This document shows positions 26,402-34,444 of a DNA stretch of 34,444 bases, in pieces. Origin of the DNA: Symbiodinium natans. Taxonomy: Eukaryota; Sar; Dinophyceae; Suessiales; Symbiodiniaceae. The position numbers and the translations under genes are program-made. Below the pieces are notes generated by a model. That model did no database searches. It saw nothing but the letters and a program-made list of their open reading frames with translations, and was not told the DNA's origin. How positions within the stretch are numbered: the first letter of the stretch is position 1; each line of letters begins with the position of its first letter. The stretch is from positions 1 to 34,444 of the forward strand of contig CAJNDS010001106.1 in the NCBI GenBank assembly GCA_905221605.1, given 5' to 3'.

Positions 26402-26509
26402 CTAGCCGGGTGGCAAGAAGGTCAGGTCATAGGCATCGTAAAGGATGAAAATCGCCAGTCCAATGAGAGCAGCCTGCAACACCAGCTGCAGGGTCGTTCT
26501 GTTCAGCAT
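26402..26509 (-). CDS. Candidate exon with a membrane helix
   Basis: From an ATG at 26509, or after an acceptor-like GCTGAACAG, the frame reads TTLQLVLQAALIGLAIFILY and DAYDLT, with TAG at 26402-26404. The helix ending in ILYDAYD recalls the yDt motif of the Bax inhibitor-1 family, but that is one short match and I do not assign the family. Between it and 26093 lies a further acceptor (CTTTTTTTCTGGCCAG) with open frames of unclear register. Confidence 0.38.
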   Translation of the reverse strand: MLNRTTLQLVLQAALIGLAIFILYDAYDLTFLPPG

Positions 26510-26649
26510 TGTTCAGCGTGTGGCTCAAGAACTGGAGTTCCAAAGTTGAAAGCTGAGAGCTGAGGAATGAAAATGTTGACCCCCACGAGAACCTCGGAAA
26601 GCACTTTAAGCCCTGCTACTATCGCGCCCACCCCCCCAAGGCCCTAAAC

Positions 26650-26704
26650 CTCTCTAGGAGCCTCGAAGAGGTAGATCCCGGCGAGGCTGATGATTAGTCC
26701 GAGT
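26650..26704 (-). CDS. Candidate small exon with a membrane helix
   Basis: After GCCACAAG (ending at 26705) 18 codons read LGLIISLAGIYLFEAPRE and end at GTTTAGGG, again a telomere-like heptamer at the donor. The helix is convincing, but 55 bp is little evidence. Neighbouring frames above it (near 26965-27060) contain AILRLVVMLIGMLIGILPPG, another probable membrane segment, in the 114-codon frame 26831-27175. Confidence 0.35.
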
Positions 26705-27410
26705 CTTGTGGCAGGCACAATGGGGTTTGTAGGCTGGGATTTAGGTGCTCGTAAGTTTGGCAAAGGGCGGGGTTTACTGGCTGGGATAGACTGGTTTGAG
26801 TCCGGAGGGTGCAGGTTGACTTCCTGGGCTTCAAGACAAGTTCTGGCTGGGCTTGGAGTGGCTTAGGGCCCATGGCGTTTGAGATCCACGCGAAAACTTC
26901 GAAGCAGACTGGGGCATCGAACGGCCCAACAGAAAGGCTGGCCACGATGCCGCTCTAGACCCGGCTTGAATCTTGCTCCAGCCAGGAGGCAGAATGCCAA
27001 TCAGCATTCCGATCAGCATGACCACCAACCTCAAAATTGCATTGGTCTTTTGAGTTTCGCTTTGTGAGCGGTGAACTATTGATGCGAAAGAAAACTTTTG
27101 CTTCAAGGACGTTATGAAGGAGGTCGCTGATGCACGAGTGGGTTGAAATGAACAACACGCTGCAACGTCAGCCACGCCCGACCTCAGGGTCTCCTTGCGT
27201 CGCTATGCTCGCAAGTTTAAAAGCTATTGAATAAGGATGAAAAAGGAACGTTTCTAATGGTGGGCCAAGGCAGGTTTGTAGAGCAACGGGCTCTCAGCTG
27301 CGGGACTGCGCTGCTATATATCGGGTGACAAGGATCGGGGACCTCTGTGGCACTAGAAATTAGAGATCAGCCAGAGATCAGCTTCTCACGAAGGCACTCG
27401 GCAATACAGT
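26705..27410. other. Minus-strand frames with one more membrane segment
   Basis: Two minus frames (26694-26945 and 26831-27175) overlap; their best pieces are FDAPVCFEVFAWISNAMG and the helix near 27000. The order of exons could not be resolved. 27176-27410 shows nothing. Confidence 0.3.
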
Positions 27411-27719
27411 TTAGCCTGGTAGCAGGCCCAGAAATATCCATCGAGGCCTCTCCTCGAAGATGAACTGCCTGCCAGGGCGCACGAGCTTCAATGAATCATC
27501 CAAATCCCTTGGGTCGCCGAACATGAGGTTCATGCCAACCACGTCTGGGTCCTGACCGCCGCCTTTGAATCCTCGCCCCAGCCTTCTACGAACCACCAAA
27601 CTCCCAAACCCTCAAACCTGAAGGCAAAACAAATCCATGCTTCAAACAGGAAAACCAACCCACCCACCTCCCACTCACATGGTGGCTCATCTTTGTACTT
27701 CTCCAAGGACCCGCATTGG
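27411..27719 (-). CDS. Two-exon gene end, unknown protein
   Basis: The upper exon (27719-27679) reads QCGSLEKYKDEPP and ends at a consensus donor GTGAGT. The terminal exon (27562-27411) follows GATTCAAAG and reads GGQDPDVVGMNLMFGDPRDL, then LVRPGRQFIFEERPRWIFLG and TAA. The split codon (T plus GC) gives Cys and keeps the frame, so two independent signals agree. The 116-bp GT-AG intron (27678-27563) contains a degenerate telomere-like stretch that is G-rich in the gene's sense. Upstream exons are not found. I do not recognise the family, though the sequence has the look of a conserved domain. Confidence 0.55.
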
Positions 27720-28107
27720 CTGCACGCTGCACGTGATTAGGGGTTCTGTTGTTTGCTTAAGCGTGCATGGGGTGGATGAGGCTTTGTTGGTTTCGGTTTG
27801 TCAGGGTCTGCTGCGCTTTGGCTTTAGACATGAAAGGTTCCATCTGCTGGTGAGGCTCCGCAAGGATTACTTCTGAAGTCTTCCGTGGTATCGTGAGCAT
27901 CACGTCATCACATCTGTGTTTCGATTCTGTCTAGGCTGCATGCAGTACATGCATGGTTTTTTAAATTTGGCTTCTTTATTAGAGGGCGGGCACGCTTGGC
28001 AGACAAAGTGTGAGCCAACTGATGGCTGCCAGGCCAGCGATTTAGAGGAGAGAAGCTTCAAGTTGTAAGTAAAACTGTTTTGTTGGGATGGATTCGGGAT
28101 CTATGGA
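27720..28107. other. No supported gene
   Basis: One plus frame (27637-27876, 79 codons) lies mostly over the gene end on the other strand. Nothing else is seen. Confidence 0.4.
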
Positions 28108-28617
28108 ATGCGTTGGTGTTCCCTATGGCTCTATCTAGCGAATCTAGCACAGGGCTGGTTTGTCCAACAACAGAAAGAACAACAGAGGGGGGGGGTTGAT
28201 TGTCCGACCCCGAAATGGGCACCTCATCCCTTTTGCATCCGGGGAGTGAAACCCTTGAAAGTCGAAAACCATGTTCCGGCCGTCATGCATAACCCGAAAA
28301 AGTGCATCCTACCAGCCGCTTTCTGTCCTAGACTTCCAACACCTGTCGGAAAGGTGGGCGCAAGCCAAAACTGCAGGACTGCAGAAATGCTGCATCAGAC
28401 GTGCAACTGCCATGCAGTGTCAAGCTGCATATGCCGTGTTCTCAAGGACATATTGTTTTGGGAACATCATGGGCGTTCTTGGGTCTCTTTTAGAAAGCAA
28501 TCTCGATCAAGCAGCACCACCCATCTCTCAAAGGGAGGCTTTGCGATTCAGGTTGCGACCGTGCGGTTCGGGTTCATAACTACGACCCGAAGAGGGGCAA
28601 GCCGCGACAGCCCATGA
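28108..28617 (+). CDS. Complete open frame, signal-like start, Cys-containing
   Basis: 169 codons from ATG to TGA with no long competitor on the minus strand. The start MRWCSLWLYLANLAQGWFV resembles a signal peptide or anchor. The body has scattered Cys (MLHQTCNCHAVSSCICRVL). A second plus frame from ATG at 28271 overlaps. About one or two frames of this length are expected by chance, so it is a candidate only. No family recognised. Confidence 0.35.
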   Translation: MRWCSLWLYLANLAQGWFVQQQKEQQRGGVDCPTPKWAPHPFCIRGVKPLKVENHVPAVMHNPKKCILPAAFCPRLPTPVGKVGASQNCRTAEMLHQTCNCHAVSSCICRVLKDILFWEHHGRSWVSFRKQSRSSSTTHLSKGGFAIQVATVRFGFITTTRRGASRDSP

Positions 28618-28925
28618 AGCAGTGTGGAACGCTAGAAGGGAAGAAAAAAGTATCTGGGCCGCTGGCAACCGGACGTTCTCGCTCAGAATTCAGGCCTCGT
28701 ATGGGTAGGACATGTGTCTCCAGTAAGGGGTGGCGCCTTGCTCAGGGGCATCAATGGGACGGAGGGCAGTCGTTATGAACGATTGAGGAGGTGGAGCGCA
28801 AGTAGTTTAACCTGCCTACAAGGGGCTGTTAAACAAAGAGTCTTTCAATGGGATTCGAGAAGCAGCGTTTGTTTTCAAAACTAACGTACGCGAAAGCAAC
28901 GAGTGATGATCCAATGTAAGTTGGG
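28618..28925. other. No gene seen
   Basis: No open frame or repeat of note. Confidence 0.5.
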
Positions 28926-29132
28926 ATGTTGGAGGAGATTTTTCCGGTTGTCACCAACGACTTGCCACTAGACTGGCTTTCGGCCACCGATGGCAAGGAA
29001 GCCAGGAGGTTTGCGAGTAGCTTTGCTGTTCTTGCCCGTGTCTTGCACCCGCCGCTTGCCTCTCTGTGTTACCGTATTCGTCTTCCATTGCCTTGGGTCG
29101 ATAAATTCCAACAAAAAGTCCTCGAGAGCTGA
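28926..29132 (+). CDS. Short complete open frame, unknown protein
   Basis: 68 codons from ATG (MLEEIFPVVTNDLPLDWLSA) to TGA. A second plus frame (28990-29283) contains a hydrophobic helix (SLILGMLVLVLLKGGFDVIL) and could follow it after splicing. Minus frames (28951-29225) compete. Confidence 0.27.
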   Translation: MLEEIFPVVTNDLPLDWLSATDGKEARRFASSFAVLARVLHPPLASLCYRIRLPLPWVDKFQQKVLES

Positions 29133-29371
29133 CCTGATTGGGAAGAGGAATGACCGAGAGCATCCATTCTGGAGCACTTGCCTGCGAAGCTTGATCCTGG
29201 GTATGTTGGTGCTCGTGCTCCTCAAGGGAGGCTTTGACGTTATCTTGATTAAGGTTGGGAGGCCAATCCTGGGTACGAACTAATTGGGTGCGAACTACTT
29301 GCTCGTAGCGGGCTGTCTAGAATATCTAGTACCTAGAACGCTTATAAGCTCAACTTCTTCCTTGATACTCG

Positions 29372-29404
29372 TGAACACTAGACTAGGTCAAGGTCTAGTG
29401 TTCA
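29372..29404. other. Perfect 12-bp inverted repeat
   Basis: TGAACACTAGAC (29372-29383) and GTCTAGTGTTCA (29393-29404) are exactly complementary around a 9-base spacer. It may fold as an RNA hairpin or serve as a protein site; its function is unknown. Confidence 0.9.
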
Positions 29405-29517
29405 GGGTGCAGGATGGAAGGTGCTCACGCTTCATGACATGCGAACCAGGAGGCGACAGTGCTGCGCCACTCCGTCACGAAAGAGGCATGAGTTGGCGTC
29501 CAGCTGCTCATCCATGA

Positions 29518-30156
29518 TTGGGTGTCTGGTCTAAATTGCTTGCTTAGCCCTCATGCCCCAAAACGTACACCTAGAGCTCCGAAACCCTATGAACTTCTCT
29601 GCCAAGGTAATCGGACCCAAATCTGCCAGACTTGAGGCCCCCGGCCATTCATCAGCGGGGTGACGAGTTGCTCCAGTCCAGAGCGGAACTTGTCCTCCTT
29701 GCAGTAGCTCAGTGCTTTGTACCCAGTCCGTCTTTTCATCATTTCTGAATTATTTCGAGGTGCATTTTGGCAGTCTGAGGTTTGACCAAGTGCCTTTTAG
29801 CCCTCCGGACATAAGAATGGTTTGCTCAGTCACCCCCGCTGCCTGCTAATCTCCAAACCCCATGTACAACAGTGCAGCCAGCAAGCACTCTTCAACCGTG
29901 CACCTTGCAACATGAAAAACCCTTGACTGGCAAGCATTCACATACCTTAGAATCTAGGCCGTCCAGCCAGAGTGATAGCAAGCTCTAGCCAATCTCCTCA
30001 GCCAAGCTGGCAACTACAGAGCCCACACCATCGACGATGAAGAGGTGCATGCGAATCGGCCTCGCCCCGGAAAACAGGCCGTGAGATGGGTGAGGGGTGG
30101 AGTCGCGAATGCTTTAACTGCTACAAGCCGACTGCAATTCAAGTTGGCCTTTATCA
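29518..30156. other. No gene seen
   Basis: Long stretch without notable open frames or repeats. Confidence 0.5.
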
Positions 30157-30234
30157 TCTCTCTCTCCCTTTCTCTCTCTCTCTCTCTCTCTCTCTCCCTC
30201 TGTCTCTCTGTCTCGCCCTCTCTCCCTCCCATCT
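30157..30234. repeat. (TC)n microsatellite
   Basis: TC dinucleotides with CCC and GTC interruptions. Followed by CTACCAG at about 30248, it would make a strong polypyrimidine tract for an exon beginning near 30249. Confidence 0.95.
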
Positions 30235-30332
30235 AAAGGCACTACCAGATATGAGCGCACCTCCAAGAAGCTGCAGCAACACTGCTGCTGCAAGTTCTAG
30301 TCCCCTTGAAGACACAACTGACCTGAACGAGC

Positions 30333-30599
30333 ATGAGACCAGTACCGAGGTCCCAGCAAGGAAATCGTCCGCACCTCCGGGGGGCAAGAGCTGAAATTGC
30401 TCTGCTTGTGCTTGGCTTTCTCATCCTCTCTCGCCGTGCGCTCCATGTCAATCCTACACCCTCGCTGGGCTCAGGCAGCCGCATACAGCTCGAGCAGCTG
30501 GGGGACCAAATCCTGCACCAATCACAGGCGGTGAAGCTTCCGTTGGCCACACTCTCAACGCCGGAACAAGAAGAAGACGATACTTGGACGATATTCTGA
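30333..30599 (+). CDS. Small membrane-anchored protein candidate
   Basis: 88 codons from ATG (30333) to TGA. It has a basic N-terminus, one hydrophobic helix (EIALLVLGFLILS), then a polar, helical tail (IQLEQLGDQILHQSQAVKLP) ending acidic (PEQEEDDTWTIF). A second plus frame from ATG at 30251 (Ser/Thr-rich) overlaps its start, and a 142-codon minus frame (30242-30670) covers both. Confidence 0.3.
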   Translation: MRPVPRSQQGNRPHLRGARAEIALLVLGFLILSRRALHVNPTPSLGSGSRIQLEQLGDQILHQSQAVKLPLATLSTPEQEEDDTWTIF

Positions 30600-30783
30600 C
30601 GTGTTGGCCCTTCCCAAGCTTCCCCCTGTAAATCACAGAGCCGCAATCCGCCCCCCGTATCTGCCTGCAAGTGGTGCTTGCCGCCAAGACAGATGTCTTT
30701 GAAGGCAATGGATGCTGCCTCGATCCCAACATCACATCAGGTGGTTTCAAAACTTATGGCATTCGGTTTGGGGACTAGAGATA

Positions 30784-30812
30784 TCCCTAAACCCGAAACC
30801 CTAAACCCTAAA
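30784..30812 (-). repeat. Telomere-like block
   Basis: CCCTAAACCCGAAACCCTAA plus ACCCTAAAT. On the minus strand an exon-like piece above it (PPHSPAHLVERTKQVQQ, before GTGGGC at about 30864) would have this block within its downstream intron. Confidence 0.93.
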
Positions 30813-31172
30813 TATCTCAGACTGTTGGGGCCTTTGCGCTTGCAGCCCACCTGCTGCACTTGCTTGGTGCGCTCCACCAGGTGCGCAGGGCTGTGGGGCG
30901 GGTCCTCTCAGCCGGGCAGCGCCACATGGGCCAACGGCTTAAGGAACACTCGCAGACAAGGGACGCGTTGAGACCGCAAAGCTCAGGAGTTGTGAGTTTC
31001 TGGACTTGAAGCACTTGTCTGGCCGACCTACGCAAACACTTCAGAGAGTCGGCACTACTTGCTTAGTAAATCCAATGAGACTTGGGATTTATCTAGATCT
31101 AAGGTCGGGCCTTCGTTCCCGGGTATTACGCCCGGCCATTTGCCAAACGGGCTTGGAAAGGATTCGTATGTG
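30813..31172. other. Exon-like minus frame, unresolved
   Basis: The minus register containing PPHSPAHLVERTKQVQQ has one TGA upstream at about 30913-30915, preceded by LRVFLKPLAHVALPG in the same register. Another minus frame (30817-31035) is open without a stop. 31036-31172 shows nothing. Confidence 0.25.
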
Positions 31173-31397
31173 TTAAACGCAAGTCCTCTTCATGGCATAA
31201 TCTTCCTTATAAGGTAATCTTTCCACTTGCACGACAACGGCAGGACCAGGGCACCAAGGGACGGGGGTCCGCCAAATACAATTCATCACAATCGTAAAGA
31301 ACAGCAGCAGGTAGTGCCCCTTCAGCTTTTGCCAGATCAAAGCGGTCAACCTCAAGAGCAAGCTCTCAGGCTCGGAAGGATGGAATACCTGGATCAC
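31173..31397 (-). CDS. Short frame with a membrane helix
   Basis: 74 codons from ATG at 31397 to TAA. It reads LTALIWQKLKGHYLLLFFTI, a likely membrane helix, then a Pro/Trp-rich segment and a charged end (VERLPYKEDYAMKR). A plus frame of 119 codons overlaps (31227-31586). Confidence 0.28.
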   Translation of the reverse strand: MIQVFHPSEPESLLLRLTALIWQKLKGHYLLLFFTIVMNCIWRTPVPWCPGPAVVVQVERLPYKEDYAMKRTCV

Positions 31398-31489
31398 CCG
31401 AATGGAACCCCTGAAGGCAGGGCCCGGATCAGAGGACGAGTGCAGGCCGATGAATTCGCATGCTCACTTGCGCCTTCTACAACCTTCCC

Positions 31490-31963
31490 TCATGACGGCA
31501 AGCATTGCAGTCCAAATTCGAGGCGAGGGGATGTTGCCGTCGCACCGACACGGGAGACGGATGGAGACGGAACCAAACATCCCTGAATCCCTAGCGAGCC
31601 CAGGGTTGATGGTTTTGTCTGCTCTGTGACGCCTGGTTCAGGAGGAGCTGCGAGACCATCTCGAGCGCAGATCGCAAGAATGGTGGCCTTCTTGGAATTT
31701 TGAGGGCTTGGGGCGGAGCAGTCATGAATCCCGAGCAATAATTCGCTTGCTCTTCGTGCATGTGCTAGAAGACGGGCATTTGAAGCAACAGCCCTGGCCT
31801 CGTCTTCACCCACTGGTACAAATGGCCCAGAAGCTCGATCGCCGTCTTCTTCGTGAAGTGAAGGAGAGCCTGTCCAAAAGGTCCCTTCGAACAGTAGAGT
31901 CGTGCACTCTAGGTTGGCTAAGGCTTGCATCTGAGTTCTTAACCCGAAACTCCAAACTTTCAC
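31490..31963 (-). CDS. Open frame, unknown protein
   Basis: 157 codons; an ATG near 31930 would give about 146 residues. It contains GEDEARAVASNARLLAHARR and ASELLLGIHD, a convincing helix, then a Ser/Pro-rich half. A plus frame (31708-32028) with its own helical segment (LDRRLLREVKESLSKRSLRT) lies opposite, so the strand is open to question. Confidence 0.33.
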   Translation of the reverse strand: MKVWSFGLRTQMQALANLECTTLLFEGTFWTGSPSLHEEDGDRASGPFVPVGEDEARAVASNARLLAHARRASELLLGIHDCSAPSPQNSKKATILAICARDGLAAPPEPGVTEQTKPSTLGSLGIQGCLVPSPSVSRVGATATSPRLEFGLQCLPS

Positions 31964-32028
31964 AAACGAAACCTCCCACCCGCTCTAAGCCTCTAAGCCT
32001 CAAGATTGAGGTTTCCAGACAGGGCTGA

Positions 32029-32309
32029 GAGATGCTTAGAGTTTTTCTTCTTGGGAGACTTCCCTGTGTTCTTTGCAAAGGGGCCTTTCCGGTTTGCTGC
32101 GGCGGCGTTCAGAAGCTTTCGCGACTTCACTGACTGCTGTCTAGGACAAAAAATGCCACAGTGCCTGGCACAGGCACAACACAGGGCCCGCAGATTCAAG
32201 GTAAATCCATAGCTGGAGCCCCCAAAATTCGACGTGCAGCCCAGGTGCCCAAATAATGATGGGTATACTCACTGGCACGGGTGGGTAAAGTGCCCAGGCT
32301 GAAGGCTGC
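32029..32309. other. No firmly supported gene
   Basis: Frames of 68-70 codons on both strands; nothing recognised. Confidence 0.35.
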
Positions 32310-32660
32310 TCATCCGAAACTTTTAAGACCGCACCTTTTGCAGGCAGGGACAAGTTGAGGGGTGGGAGAACATCGATTCATAAACTCCGGACTATCCAAA
32401 ACCTCAAACAAGCAGGCTCTGAGAAGCCCCACCCCTTCCATGGTGTCGTTGGGTATGGGCGACGAGATGAGGGGTGGCCTGGCGCGGCCCGTGCTATTAG
32501 AGCTCAGGGCTTCACCGAACCGCAGGGTTCGTGCTTCGGCTTGCTTCGTAAAATAGTTTTGAGCACGGCCTTGCTGAACAGCTTGGGGGTTAAGGACTTC
32601 AGACCTCGCATGTCTGATGCAGGAAGAGGGGGAGATGCTGCAGAAAAGCGCAAAGGCCAA
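32310..32660 (-). CDS. Open frame, unknown protein
   Basis: 116 codons from a TTG, with QQGRAQNYFTKQAEARTLRF and MEGVGLLRACLFEVLDSPEF. A plus frame of 158 codons (32355-32831) lies opposite and cannot be excluded. No domain recognised. Confidence 0.27.
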   Translation of the reverse strand: MAFALFCSISPSSCIRHARSEVLNPQAVQQGRAQNYFTKQAEARTLRFGEALSSNSTGRARPPLISSPIPNDTMEGVGLLRACLFEVLDSPEFMNRCSPTPQLVPACKRCGLKSFG

Positions 32661-32977
32661 CCTTCAAGACCTGCTTTTTGCTTGAAACCCAGAACCCGGA
32701 GATCTCCAACCGTCAAACCTTACGACCAACCTCGAGCCCACAACACACACTTCCCCAATCATGCGCCGGGTCTGCAAGCCCTGGATCAGCTGCCAGAGGA
32801 CACTTCCGTCTCTCACCTGAACAGGCAATAGCCCTCACCGCGGAATTAGCAATTAGAGCAAGCGCCATCAGCCTAAGCCAAAACCCCCAGCCCTCAACCC
32901 TCTCGCAGCCCACCGGAAACCCGAGCCTGATCAAGAACCCCTGTTTTTCAATCTGGGAAACCCCAAAGCTTCAAAGG

Positions 32978-33151
32978 AGACCTGGTGTTGGCGCTACTTT
33001 GCGGACCTACACTGGCTTTGACCCTGCTCGCACCTCTGCCCTGGAGCCCACCATAGCAAGGATGAAGAAGTGGGCCTACCAATCAATGAAGAACATTTGG
33101 GCCTTCTTGGTTTGGAGTTTGGCGCTATTTGAAGTATTTTGGCGTTCGTGA
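32978..33151 (+). CDS. Candidate terminal exon with C-terminal helix
   Basis: Behind CAAAG at about 32977, preceded by C-rich intron-like sequence, the frame reads FDPARTSALEPTIARMKKWA and ends YQSMKNIWAFLVWSLALFEV, FWRS, TGA. The end would be a tail anchor. The larger open frame (32678-33151) extends through the C-rich stretch, which I take for intron. Confidence 0.33.
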   Translation, partial: RPGVGATLRTYTGFDPARTSALEPTIARMKKWAYQSMKNIWAFLVWSLALFEVFWRS

Positions 33152-33435
33152 TCGTAGCACTTGAGGCCTAAGCTTTCAACGCCGAGTATTACAAGCCTCG
33201 TGTCTGACTGAAATGAAGGCATGGCAAGCTTGGCTTCACAGTGGCTGTCTCCAACATGGTTACCACTACTCGAGATGGGGCCATTATCTCGCATCAGCTT
33301 CAAGGCACACGACCTGAGCAGCAATGCGGGACATCGAGCATGGACGTCGGCAGCAAGCACTTCATTGGCCATCTGTCTCGACTCGGCCCAACCATCAAAA
33401 GCCACAAGATCCCGTGATGGCCAACAAACGTTCAC
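33076..33435 (-). CDS. Open frame, unknown protein
   Basis: 119 codons with SRQMANEVLAADVHARCPAL and SDTRLVILGVESLGLKCYDH. The plus strand has a complete ATG-to-TGA frame (33221-33562) over most of the same bases, and the C-terminus is antisense to the exon at 32978-33151. Only one can be right at each place. Confidence 0.25.
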   Translation of the reverse strand: MNVCWPSRDLVAFDGWAESRQMANEVLAADVHARCPALLLRSCALKLMRDNGPISSSGNHVGDSHCEAKLAMPSFQSDTRLVILGVESLGLKCYDHERQNTSNSAKLQTKKAQMFFIDW

Positions 33436-33631
33436 CGTCTCTCACACAACTTGGGGCAGGTACTTCACAACCCTGCAGCCACAAAACTTTCAAGCAGAGA
33501 AACCCCAATCCAAAGTAGGGCATTTGAGCGTCAGAGCGTCTTCGCTTCAAAGTCGAGAATGACCGCACATGTTGGAAAAATATTGTAAATACACGAGAGA
33601 GTTGGCAAGAACGATGGAAAAACGGCGATGT

Positions 33632-34039
33632 TCACAGAGGGAGTACGTTTTGGTTGACACCCCGCTGACGCCATGAAAATGTAAAGCCGCTGCGCCGTGA
33701 AGTCGTTGACACCATGATGACGCGGTTGACACCATTGACGTCGTGGATCCCGGTGACAATCTTTGACATGGAAGTGGAAGTCTTGTCCGACCGAGGTGGA
33801 TCCCTGAGCAGTCGGTCCCTCTTGGTACCGGGGGTTGCTACAACATTGTCGTACAGGAGCCAATGTTTTTTAATTAGCACTTTCCGGGAGTACAGGTCCT
33901 CTGTCGGGGACCGGACTTTCCGGAGTTCTTTCTCCCGCAGCTTCGCTTCTGAAGCTCGGGCCTTGCTCAGGGTTGGCAGACCCCGAGCTGCGATTGGGAA
34001 CCCCAGGGAAGCGGATGGTGAGATCCAGCCACCCAGCAA
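33632..34039 (-). CDS. Open frame, basic N-terminal half
   Basis: 135 codons. SKARASEAKLREKELRKVRS is helical and charged, then KVLIKKHWLLYDNVVATPGT. The C-terminal part translates a GGTGTCAAC repeat (VNGVNRV...RGVNQ). Frames in other registers on both strands overlap. No family recognised. Confidence 0.28.
   Translation of the reverse strand: MLGGWISPSASLGFPIAARGLPTLSKARASEAKLREKELRKVRSPTEDLYSRKVLIKKHWLLYDNVVATPGTKRDRLLRDPPRSDKTSTSMSKIVTGIHDVNGVNRVIMVSTTSRRSGFTFSWRQRGVNQNVLPL
33648..33740. repeat. Dispersed GTTGACACC repeats
   Basis: GTTGACACC occurs three times in about 80 bp (near 33654, 33704 and 33724), with related TTGAC and TGACGC pieces between. Confidence 0.6.
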
Positions 34040-34048
34040 GGCGACGAA

Positions 34049-34285
34049 GTGTCGATTTCTCAGTACTTAGGTCTCTCGCCAGGGTTGTTCGGTATGTTGG
34101 GCTCAACCCCTGACCCGAACAATGCGAAGCACTACTTTAGTAGCCAAAGCTCATTGCTTCAACTTAGCATTGCTTTGAAGCTAGCAGTTGAGGTGGGCAC
34201 TCGGGGTGCCCCGGGAAAAAAAGATCATGTCCTGGTCTGCCGGTTCGGCGGTCTAGGTCCTAAGAGTTGGGTTTGCAATCCTTGA
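34049..34285 (+). CDS. Short frame with the TPDP/AKHY motif
   Basis: 78 codons. LGSTPDPNNAKHYF near 34106 matches LGRTPDPAKHYC at 14089-14124, with a two-codon difference. It is followed by a helix (LLQLSIALKLAVEVGTRG). The shared motif with a frame-keeping indel speaks for a coding origin. 34286-34444 shows nothing further. Confidence 0.3.
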   Translation: MSISQYLGLSPGLFGMLGSTPDPNNAKHYFSSQSSLLQLSIALKLAVEVGTRGAPGKKDHVLVCRFGGLGPKSWVCNP

Positions 34286-34444
34286 GGGGGAGCTTATGCC
34301 TCGTCCCGAAACCCGAAGTCTGCAAAGACGAAAGCGAAAGACTTGCTTTGGAGTGCCTCTTGAAGCGTTACACCTTGTCGCTGGCCCTGGAGCAGGCTCT
34401 GCAACCTTGACAAGAAGTGAGACCGAACCGTGAGTAACCGCTAA

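Noticed and set aside
33714-34070. 118-codon plus frame from ATG as a gene
   Set aside because: Within chance length and opposite the minus frame at 33632-34039; nothing favours it.
1-34444. Bacterial operon, phage or plasmid content
   Set aside because: No tandem long frames with ribosome sites, no phage or replication genes; exon-like structure and telomere-type repeats speak against it.

Overview
This looks like a eukaryotic nuclear window, most likely from a dinoflagellate (Symbiodiniaceae-like) or another alveolate. Four things point there. Short blocks of the telomere heptamer TTTAGGG/CCCTAAA lie on both strands along the whole window. Coding potential is sparse and cut into small exons. 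Several inferred introns have GC or GA 5' ends, as known in dinoflagellates. One stretch resembles the dinoflagellate spliced-leader end. There is no prokaryotic gene packing, rRNA, tRNA, CRISPR array or reverse transcriptase that I could recognise. The taxon is inferred, not proven. I estimate that about 1 codon in 24 is a stop by chance here. On that estimate open frames of 100-180 codons arise by chance several times in 34 kb, often on both strands at once, so an isolated frame means little. Exons with matching splice phase or family motifs carry more weight.

Region by region. 1-600: 9-bp minisatellite, A/C-rich triplet tract, telomere-like block. 600-3.6 kb: an 89-bp inverted-repeat element with an 8-bp target duplication, a decaying minus-strand gene, relatives of two small dispersed repeats, and an AT-rich TAGCTA block. 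3.5-8.2 kb: weak minus-strand frames, then a plus-strand coiled-coil frame of 265 codons whose first 282 bp are duplicated identically 872 bp downstream, facing a 238-codon minus-strand frame. 8.45-9.65 kb: the best gene, a five-exon minus-strand DUF3431 protein whose introns carry telomere-like heptamers. 9.8-20 kb: scattered minus-strand exon candidates among telomere-like blocks and microsatellites. 20.2-20.8 kb: minus-strand exons, one resembling the first motif of an ERI1-type 3' exonuclease. 21-23.7 kb: candidates on both strands. 25.2-27.7 kb: small minus-strand exons, several with one hydrophobic helix, then a well-phased two-exon gene end. 28-34.4 kb: mostly single open frames of uncertain status.

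Genes working together cannot be inferred, since almost none is assigned a function. The clearest theme is structural: telomere-like heptamers lie inside introns and at inferred 5' splice sites, and a small inverted-repeat element sits among them.
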